Positions 54,001 to 61,033 of a stretch of 64,000 nucleotides of DNA are shown one piece after another; within the stretch, counting starts at the first letter, position 1, and each line of letters begins with the position of its first letter. Origin of the DNA: Pseudomonas khorasanensis (GTDB taxonomy: Bacteria; Pseudomonadota; Gammaproteobacteria; Pseudomonadales; Pseudomonadaceae); contig NZ_JABWQP020000001.1 of assembly GCF_014268505.2 (NCBI RefSeq), positions 620,001 to 684,000 of the forward strand, written 5' to 3'. The position numbers and the translations under genes are program-made. The notes under the pieces are model-generated. The model searched no databases, was not told where the DNA came from, and was given only the letters and a program-made list of their open reading frames with translations.

Positions 54001-54100
54001 CACTGCCATCACGCTGGTGTTTCTGCCGGCGATGTATGCGATCTGGTTCAGGATTCGGCCCGAGAGCAAAGCGCGGGCTGTGACGCCAGCGTCGGCGTAG
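51011..54100 (+). CDS. RND efflux pump inner-membrane transporter
   Basis: 1029 residues, full length for HAE1-type RND pumps. Twelve spans. The proton-relay pair lies in LALGLLVDDAIIAIEMMV (Asp404-Asp405), and the large periplasmic loops follow each first helix. GLIALSGILMRNTLILIGQI in the second half is the usual TM10 motif with the lysine replaced. It exports drugs, solvents or metabolites with the lipoprotein adaptor; no outer-membrane gene is linked, so OprM or another channel must serve. Confidence 0.93.
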   Translation: MSEGRFNLSAIAVRQRAITVFLIFLIAVAGVLSFFKLGRAEDPPFTVKQLTVITAWPGATAREMQDQVAEPLEKRLQELKWYDRSETYTRPGLAFTVVSLLDRTPPSQVQEEFYQARKKLDDEAIKLPAGVIGPMINDEFSDVTFALFALKAKGEPQRLLVRDAETLRQRLLHVPGVKKVNIIGEQAERIFVSFSHDRLATLGLSPQDIFAALNNQNVLTPAGSVETKGPEVFLRVDGALDTLQKIRDTPVVAQERTLTLSDVATVERGYEDPATFLVRNNAEEALLLGVVMREGWNGLDLGKALDAETVRINEEMPLGMTLSKVTDQAVNIDSAVGEFMVKFFVALLVVMLVCFLSMGWRVGVVVAAAVPLTLAIVFVVMAATGKNFDRITLGSLILALGLLVDDAIIAIEMMVVKMEEGYDRIKASAYAWSHTAAPMLAGTLVTAIGFLPNGFAQSTAGEYTSNMFWIVGIALIASWVVAVAFTPYLGVKLLPDIKKVEGGHAAIYDTPRYNRFRRILAWVITRKWLVAGMVVALFVVAIPGMGLVKKQFFPTSDRPEVMIEVQMPYGTSIEQTSAASAKVEAWLQQQEEAQIVTAYIGQGAPRFFLAMAPELPDPSFAKIVVLTESQQARDTLKLRLREAVAEGLAPEARVRATQIVFGPYSPFPVAYRVMGPDPVKLRDIAEQVRAVMQDSPMMRTVNTDWGPLTPTLHFDLNQDRLQAVGLTSNAVAQQLQFLLSGVPITAVREDIRSVLVVGRAAGNIRLDPAQIEGFTLVGAAGQRIPLSQIGQVEVRMEDPILRRRDRTPTITVRGDIAEGLQPPDVSGVIIQQLQPIIEKLPSGYRIEQAGAIEESGKAGKAILPLLPIMIAMTLLIIIVQVRSISAMIMVFLTSPLGLIGVVPTLLLFNQPFGINALVGLIALSGILMRNTLILIGQIHHNEQEGLAPFHAVVEATVQRARPVLLTALAAILAFIPLTHSVFWGTLAYTLIGGTFVGTAITLVFLPAMYAIWFRIRPESKARAVTPASA

Positions 54101-54113
54101 GAAGATATTTTCC

Positions 54114-54144
54114 AAGAAGGCTCGTCCCTGACAAGCCTTTTCTT
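54114..54144 (+). terminator. weak terminator after RND operon
   Basis: AAGGCT and AGCCTT pair around a nine-base loop and lead to TTCTT, 14 bp after the pump stop. Confidence 0.45.
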
Positions 54145-54246
54145 CTCACGCGAAAAGGCCCCGGAAGTCATGCATGTTCACTGCCTGCTCAGGCTTTGGT
54201 ACTTTCTCGGACGATCAGTTGATGTGCCGAGTGGCCGCTGCGAGGT

Positions 54247-55251
54247 TCAGACATCCAGCTCAATCAACTCGCCGCCGTCCTTTTTCAAACGTTGGAGAAA
54301 CACCTGTGCATCCAGCAATTGATACGGAAAATAAAGCCCGGGCCGAGCAGGGGGCTGACCTTCCAGCCCGGTCAGTCGCTCCAGCAGCATGGCAACACTG
54401 AGCCCGGTCAACGCCGCCGCACCTGCGCGGTGGACGACGGCGTGTCGTGTACCCAACGGATTCCCCTCGCGATCCGCTCCTTCGATTTCGATCAGTATTT
54501 CTGTCGACATCGGCTGCCCCTGACGCCGGGTTGAGCTGACGCCGCTGGCGAGGTTGAACTCAACGTTCGGCGCGTCGGTGGCGGCGGCCAGGCCCGTCAC
54601 GTCAATGGAAGAGAAACCGGCGCCGTGCAGGATCGTACCGTCCACGGCGCGGAAGCTGACCTTGGCGTCGTCGCCTTCACGCCATATATATTCGCTGTCG
54701 CGACGGGTCAGCGCGGCGGGCAGCATCTTGTTCAGGTGTTCGAAATCGACGGCCACAGTCGGGCCACCGCCATCCTGTTCATCGACCAGCGCATGGATGC
54801 GGATGTCGTGCACGCGCGCAAATGCCTTGGCGATGTGCAGCGTCGCCACGGTGGTCGCGCCGACCATCCATTCGTAGCCAAGCACAATGGGCGCCGCGTC
54901 AGGCGCGTGAATGAAGCGGGCAATTTGCGGCGCGATCTCGAACACGCCCGAAGAAATGCTCAGGTGCGGCACTTTGCGCTTTTGTGCGAAACGCAGCCCG
55001 GCGAGGGCGTGGTCCATGTAGAAAAGCGCGAGGGCGCTGACGGGGCGATCACCCAAACCCAGATCCTCTGCGCGAGCATCAATGGCGACGCCTTCGGCAT
55101 TGCCGATGTGCTCCGCAGCTTGCTGAGCCTTGGCGAGGTCGCGCCCGCCGATCAGCAGCGGAACGTCGGGATGGGCCGCGCGCAAGGCGCGGGCCGTCTG
55201 GTGGCCGATGGCGCCGGAACCGCCCATGAACAGAATGGGATGAAGTGGCAT
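54247..55251 (-). CDS. NAD(P)-binding saccharopine-dehydrogenase-like protein
   Basis: 334 residues. The Rossmann loop is FMGGSGAIGHQTARAL (about 8-23), then LLIGGRDLAKAQQAAEH for NAD(P) selectivity. The C-terminal half with RHAVVHRAGAAALTGLSVAM resembles the alpha/beta domain of saccharopine-reductase-like enzymes. Substrate unknown. Monocistronic. It is a distant relative of the deleted gene at 41006, not its missing half. Confidence 0.78.
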   Translation of the reverse strand: MPLHPILFMGGSGAIGHQTARALRAAHPDVPLLIGGRDLAKAQQAAEHIGNAEGVAIDARAEDLGLGDRPVSALALFYMDHALAGLRFAQKRKVPHLSISSGVFEIAPQIARFIHAPDAAPIVLGYEWMVGATTVATLHIAKAFARVHDIRIHALVDEQDGGGPTVAVDFEHLNKMLPAALTRRDSEYIWREGDDAKVSFRAVDGTILHGAGFSSIDVTGLAAATDAPNVEFNLASGVSSTRRQGQPMSTEILIEIEGADREGNPLGTRHAVVHRAGAAALTGLSVAMLLERLTGLEGQPPARPGLYFPYQLLDAQVFLQRLKKDGGELIELDV

Positions 55252-55545
55252 GAATCCTCCTCATTTTTTCCTGGATTGAAACGTGGTTGGCTAAACACCC
55301 TAGCACGCAATTTCACGTCGTCCGGTCGGTCGCCACGCTCACCCGACCCACGGCGCACGTGATGGCGGTGACGCAAATCTGACCTGCGAAAGGTGCAATG
55401 CGGGTCATCGCGTCACTCAGACCCTTGGATCCAATTATTAATTCAGTATATCGTTAGTAGACAGGCGGTAGGTTTAGCCTATTGCCAGAAGTGATGGCGC
55501 AATGACATATTGCGGCTCCTTTTCACTCATTCAGATGTGCCAAAA

Positions 55546-56199
55546 ATGCGCCCCCTCAAGTCACTTGTTGCAGCGTCGATGCTGCTCAGCGGGTGCAATG
55601 GAATGCCAGTCGCTTTTGTTCAGGATCCTGTTTTAGACCAAGCCTTTATCGTTCACTCCGGCGCGCCTTTGCCTTACGTGCTGATGGGTTCGGCTGTGCA
55701 ATGGAATGAGGATTACGCTGTCACGGTGAAGCACATTCCGTATCTGTCGGGCACGGTTTTCAAGGGCCAGGCAGACGTGCAGTTCTTCCGCCACAAGGCC
55801 AATAGCGTGCCGACGTGGCGCGGTTACACGCCGGGTGAAGAACTGACGTCGGTGGGGTTCAATTCGCTGTACATGTCGGTCAAGGGCACCGGCCAGGCGT
55901 TGCCGGCCATGGTTCGACTGGACGTCAAAGAGGGCAACGTGCTTTACGGCACTCACAATGGCGCCCTCGCCAAAGGCATGTCCGGCGGCCCGGTGTTTTC
56001 CGCCGACGGCAAAGTGGTCGGGATCAACGTGGCGTTCCTGACCGGCGATGATCTGAGCCGCCTCAAGCGCCGCGACTTGCAGGACCAACCGCGCGTGAGC
56101 ATTTTCCTGCCCTACGCCGAGATCAATCGCGAATGGTCACGCTACCAGGCCAGCATCGCCCCGATCGTGCCACCGGCGACCAAGCTCGCCAGTCGTTGA
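55546..56199 (+). CDS. trypsin-like serine-protease lipoprotein
   Basis: 217 residues from ATG 55546 (MRPLKSLVAA). A lipobox (MLLSGC, Cys17) predicts a lipoprotein. The S1-fold signs are AVTVKHIPYL (His63) and AKGMSGGPVFSADGKVVGI with Ser146 in the typical GxSGGP context; the Asp is likely in the segment near 100. Substrate unknown. It is convergent with the membrane fusion gene (no gap). Confidence 0.78.
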   Translation: MRPLKSLVAASMLLSGCNGMPVAFVQDPVLDQAFIVHSGAPLPYVLMGSAVQWNEDYAVTVKHIPYLSGTVFKGQADVQFFRHKANSVPTWRGYTPGEELTSVGFNSLYMSVKGTGQALPAMVRLDVKEGNVLYGTHNGALAKGMSGGPVFSADGKVVGINVAFLTGDDLSRLKRRDLQDQPRVSIFLPYAEINREWSRYQASIAPIVPPATKLASR

Positions 56200-57396
56200 T
56201 CAACGCTCGCGCAGCGCTTCGCGAGCGCGGTTGAGCGGTTTGATCAGGTAGTCCAGCACGGTTTTTTCGCCGGTGCGGATGTCGACCGTGGCGATCATCC
56301 CGGGCACGATGGCGAAGCGTTTGCCGGCCTTGTTGCGCAGTTCATCCGAGTACGTGCGGATGAACACGCGGTAGTAGAAGATTTCCGGCTTGGCTTCATC
56401 CTGGAGGGTGTCGGGAGAGATCGTCACCACTTCACCGTCCAGGCTGCCGTAGACCGAATAGTCGTAGGCGGTGATTTTGACCTTCGCCGCCTGGCCCGGA
56501 TGGATGAAGGCGATGTCTCGCGGCGAAATGCGCGTTTCGATCAACAGTTGTTCATCGAGCGGTACGATCTGCATCACCTGACCATTGGGCGCGATCACGC
56601 CGCCAATCGTGTTGACCTCGATGTCCTTGACGATCCCGCGCACCGGCGAGCGCAGGGTCAGGCGCGACAGCGAGTCAGTGCGGCCACGGATCACCGCTTC
56701 AAGCATCTGCGCCTCGGCGTTGGCTTTGGCCAGATCTTCACGGGCGCGCACCATGTAATCGGAGCGCGCTTCGGTGGCCTTCAATTCCAGCTCGGAGCGT
56801 TGGCGGGTCAGGCGCAGCACTTCGACGCGGCTTGAGGCGCCGATCTTGGCCAGGTTCTCGGTGATCGCCAGTTCGCTGCGCACCAGTTTCAACGAACTCT
56901 GAATGCCATCGAGCGTTTGCGACAGGCCTTTGCGGCGGGTCTGGTAAAGCTCGGTTTCCTCGCGGATCAGCTCGGGGAAGGGCTGCAGGGACGGGTCGAA
57001 TGCCAGCGGCTTTTCGCTGACTTCGGCCTGCAGTCGATTGACGCTCGCCAGCGCCGCGCGGTACTTGGCGGCGCTTTCGCCGACATTGGACTGATTTTTC
57101 ACCGGATCGAGTTGCGCGAGGATCTGGCCGCGCTCGACCAAGGCGCCTTCGGTGACGTTGAGCTGCTCGATAATGCCGCCCTCCATCGACTGAATCACCT
57201 GTTCGCGAGAACTGGGCACCACTTTGCCGGTGCCGGTCGAGACCTCGACGATTTCAAACCACGCCGCCCACGCGATGAAACAGGCGAGCATGAGCGCGCA
57301 ACCCCAGATCACCCGCGCGCCACCGGCGATGGCACGCTCGTCGCGTCCGTCGAGGTAGGACATTGGGTCCGGCACGTCTGTCATCGTCGATTTCAT
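56200..57396 (-). CDS. type I secretion membrane fusion protein (BapD/LapC-like)
   Basis: 398 residues. A cytosolic N-terminus of about 28 residues, one membrane span (CALMLACFIAWAAWFEIV), then the HlyD pattern: STGTGKVVPSSREQVIQSME, a long coiled coil with LTRQRSELELKATEARSDY, and the lipoyl half and beta barrel with LRSPVRGIVKDIEVNTIGGV. It bridges the ABC exporter and the TolC-like channel. ATG 57396 overlaps the stop of the exporter gene (ATGA). Confidence 0.92.
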   Translation of the reverse strand: MKSTMTDVPDPMSYLDGRDERAIAGGARVIWGCALMLACFIAWAAWFEIVEVSTGTGKVVPSSREQVIQSMEGGIIEQLNVTEGALVERGQILAQLDPVKNQSNVGESAAKYRAALASVNRLQAEVSEKPLAFDPSLQPFPELIREETELYQTRRKGLSQTLDGIQSSLKLVRSELAITENLAKIGASSRVEVLRLTRQRSELELKATEARSDYMVRAREDLAKANAEAQMLEAVIRGRTDSLSRLTLRSPVRGIVKDIEVNTIGGVIAPNGQVMQIVPLDEQLLIETRISPRDIAFIHPGQAAKVKITAYDYSVYGSLDGEVVTISPDTLQDEAKPEIFYYRVFIRTYSDELRNKAGKRFAIVPGMIATVDIRTGEKTVLDYLIKPLNRAREALRER

Positions 57397-59555
57397 ACCA
57401 CCACTCCCTTGCCCGGTGTCCGCAGTCGCGCGAGCGCCGCATCGCGATGGTCGTCAATGACGATGCGCCCGTTATCCAGCACGATGATTCGCTCCACCAG
57501 TTGCAGCACGCTGACCCGGTGCGTTGCGACCACCAAAGTCCGGCCTTGGGTCCAGGTGGCGAGTTTTTCCAACAGCAGCCGCTCGGTGACGTCATCGAGC
57601 GCGGCGGTCGGTTCATCCAGCAGCAACACTTGCGGCTGACGGATCAACAACCGCGACAGCAACAGGCTCTGACGCTGACCGCCAGACAAGCCAAGGCCGC
57701 CTTCAAGCACCAGATGATCCATGCCTTTGGGCAACTGACGGACAAAGTCGAGGGCGCCGGTGACGGTCAGCGCCGCGATGATTTCCTGATCGCTGGCCTG
57801 ACCGGCACCCAGGGTGATGTTGTCGCGCAACGTGCCGTGAAACAGTCGCGCCTGTTGCGACAACAGGCCGACGTCGCGGCGCAGGTCGGCCGGGTCGAGG
57901 TGCGCAAGCGCGATGCCGTCCAGGGTGGTTTCACCGCTGCTCAAATCCATCGCACCGCCCAGTGCCTGGAGCAAGGTGGACTTGCCGGCGCCGTTGCGGC
58001 CGAGCAGGGCGATGCGCTCGCCGGGGCGAATGGTCAGGTCGATGCCGCTAAGCGCCGGGGCCGATTCTTCGCTGTAGCGAAAACTGGCCTGGCGCATCCG
58101 GTAGTCGCCACGAATCGCCGGCAGGTGCACACGCTGGCTGCCTTCGGGATGATCCACCGGCATCTGCATGATCCGGTTCAAACCTTCAAGCGCGACCTTG
58201 GCCTGCTGCCAACGGGTGAGCACGTGAGTCAGCTGCGCCATCGGCCCCATCATCCGCGACGAAAGGATCGATGCCGCGACCAGGCTGCCGGTGGTCAGGT
58301 CGCCGGCGATGACCATCGGCGCACCGAACACAATAACCACCGCGAAAACCCCGCCTTGCACGTTTTGCGTCCAGGCCACCAGGCTGTTGGTCAAGGTGCG
58401 CAAGCGCAGGCTGCTGTCAGCCGAGGCGGCGTTGTATTGATTCCATTGTTGCTGGAACCGTTGCTCGGCCTGCAGCGCCTTGATGTCGTCGAGGCCTTGA
58501 ATGCTTTCGACGAGCATGGCATTGCGCAGGGCGGCTTCGCGCATCGAGGCATTGGCAAGTTTTGCCAGGCGCGGTTGCGCGATGATCCCCGGCAGCAACA
58601 TCAACACCAGAGCCACCAGCGGGATCAGCACCAGTGGCCCGCCGATCAAATAGAACACCAGCAGAAACAGCAGGAAAAACGGCATGTCAGCCAGCGCCGT
58701 CGCGGTGCTGGAGGTGATCAGGTCGCGGATCTGTTCCAGCTCGCGCAGCTGCGAAATGAACGAGCCGGTGGATTTCGGCCGGGCGGAATTGCACAGGCGC
58801 AGGGCATGCCCGAACACCAGGTCGGAGACACGCAGGTCAGCGCGTTTGCCCAGCACATCGGTGATGCGCAGGCGCAGGATACGCATGACGAAATCGAACA
58901 GCAGCGCCAGCATGACGCCGCCGAACAAGACATACAGCGTCGGCAGCGACTCGGCCGGGATTACCCGGTCGTACACCTGCATGGAAAACAGCACCCCGGC
59001 CATGCCGAGCAGGTTCGCTACCAGCGAGGCGAGCATCACCTGGCTGTAAGGCCGTAGATCGGTCAGGACGATGCGCCGAAACCAGTGTTCGTCGTACGGC
59101 TTGATGTAGTCGTTGGTGCGCACGTCTGACACCGGTTGCGTGGGGCGCAGAATCACCGTGCGCAGTGCCTGCTCGGCGAGAACGGCGGCGTCCATGCGGC
59201 TTTGCAAACCCTGGTCGCCGCTGAAGCAAATGCCCAGTTCGCCTGTTTCGCCCATGCTTTCAAGTACGCCGACCTGACCGTCGCGCAATTGCACCACCAG
59301 CGGCGTGCGCCAGCGGCTCAGGCTCTTGTTGTCGAACACCGCAAACTTGACGCTGAGCCCGGCCTGGCGAGCCATGTGCCGGACCACTTCTTCGACGCGG
59401 CCCTCGCTGTGCACCGAGGCCAGGCGCACGCTTTCCGGGGACACGTCGAGGCGATAGTGACGCGCGACCTTGAGCACGGCTTCCAGCCACGGCGAAAAAT
59501 CTTCCCGGGTTTCGACGACGGCGGGCTCGGGGACAGTGATGCTGGCGTCGGTCAT
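57393..59555 (-). CDS. type I secretion ABC exporter (BapC/LapB-like)
   Basis: 720 residues. An N-terminal C39-like peptidase domain (about 1-140) whose catalytic Cys is not apparent, so it is a docking rather than cleaving domain, as in LapB and HlyB. Then a six-helix membrane domain, and the ATPase: Walker A LLGRNGAGKSTLLQAL (about 518-530), signature LSGGQRQSLLLSRL (about 622), Walker B VLLLDEPTAALD (about 645). It exports the adjacent adhesin. Starts by an ATGA overlap with the upstream outer-membrane gene. Confidence 0.93.
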   Translation of the reverse strand: MTDASITVPEPAVVETREDFSPWLEAVLKVARHYRLDVSPESVRLASVHSEGRVEEVVRHMARQAGLSVKFAVFDNKSLSRWRTPLVVQLRDGQVGVLESMGETGELGICFSGDQGLQSRMDAAVLAEQALRTVILRPTQPVSDVRTNDYIKPYDEHWFRRIVLTDLRPYSQVMLASLVANLLGMAGVLFSMQVYDRVIPAESLPTLYVLFGGVMLALLFDFVMRILRLRITDVLGKRADLRVSDLVFGHALRLCNSARPKSTGSFISQLRELEQIRDLITSSTATALADMPFFLLFLLVFYLIGGPLVLIPLVALVLMLLPGIIAQPRLAKLANASMREAALRNAMLVESIQGLDDIKALQAEQRFQQQWNQYNAASADSSLRLRTLTNSLVAWTQNVQGGVFAVVIVFGAPMVIAGDLTTGSLVAASILSSRMMGPMAQLTHVLTRWQQAKVALEGLNRIMQMPVDHPEGSQRVHLPAIRGDYRMRQASFRYSEESAPALSGIDLTIRPGERIALLGRNGAGKSTLLQALGGAMDLSSGETTLDGIALAHLDPADLRRDVGLLSQQARLFHGTLRDNITLGAGQASDQEIIAALTVTGALDFVRQLPKGMDHLVLEGGLGLSGGQRQSLLLSRLLIRQPQVLLLDEPTAALDDVTERLLLEKLATWTQGRTLVVATHRVSVLQLVERIIVLDNGRIVIDDHRDAALARLRTPGKGVVV

Positions 59556-60988
59556 GGCAGTATCTCGACATTCTGGATGGCGCTGTGGTCGATGCCGAAG
59601 ACCCGGCGAATCGCACCGCTGTTGTAGAAGCAGTCAATCTGCAGGCGCTGCAGATCGGCCTCGGTGTTGACCAGATCGAAGCGCGACTGGTGGATTTCCT
59701 GCTCGGCGTTGAGCAAGTCCAGCAGCGGACGCGTGCCCAGCTCCAGGTATTGCCGGCCATACAACATGCGCGCTTCGGTGATGCTGGTCTGGCGGAATTC
59801 CAGCGAGCGCAGCCGACGGTTCAGCCCCGATGTCTGGGCCTGGGCTTCGCTCAGACCCTGACGTGCCTGCAGGCGCGCGAAGTGTTCGGCTGAATCCGCT
59901 GCGGTGAGTGCATGCCCGGCGGCGCGGCTGCGTGCGCTGATGGCACCGCCCTGGTAGATCGGCACTTCGAGGTTGAGAAAGATCCCGACCTGGGTGCGAT
60001 CGGCCCGCGAGTTCTGGTCGTCGTAGTTGTTGTCCAGGTATTGATTGACCGAGGGTTGCAGCGACAGGGTCGGATAGGCTTCAGCCTTGGCCTGCGCCAG
60101 TTCGGCCTGGGCCTGGGTGCGTTGTGCGGCGGCTTGCAACACGGCGGGCAGGGCATCGGAAATCTGCGACGCGTCGCAGGCCTGACTCAGCGTTGGCGCG
60201 GCGGCCTCACTGACGGCCGGCGGTGTGCGCCGCCCGAGCAGGCTGGTCAACGTGGCCTGCCAGCGCGCGTACTGCGCCTTGAATTCCTGCAATGTGGCCG
60301 TCGCGCCTTCGGCACGGGACTGCGCCTGAACCACATCGGAGCGGGTGCTGGCGCCCATGTCGTTGCGCTGTTTCGCCAGATCGACGATGCCCCCGATGCC
60401 CTGAATCTGCTCGCGCGCAACGTCGAGCAGGCGCTGATAGCGCTGCACTTCGATGTAGGCCCTGGCGGTGTCGCGGGCGATGTCGTCGATCGCCAGCAGA
60501 ATCCCGGCCTGACTGCGCGCCACGCGGGCGCGGGCAGCGTCCACGGAGCTGGACACCTTGCCGAAGTCATACAGCATCTGCTTGAGCGAAATGTTCACCG
60601 ACTGGCTGCCGGCATCGCTGCCATAGCCGCTGGTGTAACCGCCTTTTATGCCGCCGGTGACCTGCGGGTAATAACCGGATTCGGCGACATTGACGCCTTC
60701 GCCTTGCTGGAACAGGGTGCCGATGGCTTCACCAATACGCGGGTGCCAGTCCACGGCCAGCCTGACGGCTTGTTCCAGTCCCAGCGCGTCCGCATCGGCG
60801 GATGTTTTGGGTGCCGCGCCAATGCGCGTTTCGCCGCCGTTGCCGGCCGGTTGTTGCAGTTGCGACGGGCTGATGCTGCGCAAGCTGCGGTCGAGGTTGT
60901 CGTCAGCGCGAACGCCGACGGTGAAAGCGGGGTAGAGGCCGATGGTCAACAAGACCACCGGCCATTGCTTGCGAAAAACTGACTCCAC
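59552..60988 (-). CDS. TolC-family outer-membrane channel (BapB/LapE-like)
   Basis: 478 residues. Signal peptide near residues 1-28 (FTVGVRA-DDN). Two outer-membrane efflux repeats: LGLEQAVRLAVDWHPRIGEA in the first and YPTLSLQPSVNQYLDNNYDD in the second, each followed by long coiled coils and strands. It is the outer-membrane component for the neighbouring exporter. Adhesin stop to start gap is 45 bp. Confidence 0.93.
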   Translation of the reverse strand: MESVFRKQWPVVLLTIGLYPAFTVGVRADDNLDRSLRSISPSQLQQPAGNGGETRIGAAPKTSADADALGLEQAVRLAVDWHPRIGEAIGTLFQQGEGVNVAESGYYPQVTGGIKGGYTSGYGSDAGSQSVNISLKQMLYDFGKVSSSVDAARARVARSQAGILLAIDDIARDTARAYIEVQRYQRLLDVAREQIQGIGGIVDLAKQRNDMGASTRSDVVQAQSRAEGATATLQEFKAQYARWQATLTSLLGRRTPPAVSEAAAPTLSQACDASQISDALPAVLQAAAQRTQAQAELAQAKAEAYPTLSLQPSVNQYLDNNYDDQNSRADRTQVGIFLNLEVPIYQGGAISARSRAAGHALTAADSAEHFARLQARQGLSEAQAQTSGLNRRLRSLEFRQTSITEARMLYGRQYLELGTRPLLDLLNAEQEIHQSRFDLVNTEADLQRLQIDCFYNSGAIRRVFGIDHSAIQNVEILP

Positions 60989-61033
60989 AGACTTCCCTTA
61001 CTGTTGAGAGACGGACGTGACCGATGTCGCGTT

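Noticed and set aside
57363..59057. 564-codon plus-strand frame opposite the ABC exporter
   Set aside because: Rich in H, Q and R as usual for shadows of high-GC genes; the exporter frame on the other strand has all Walker motifs.
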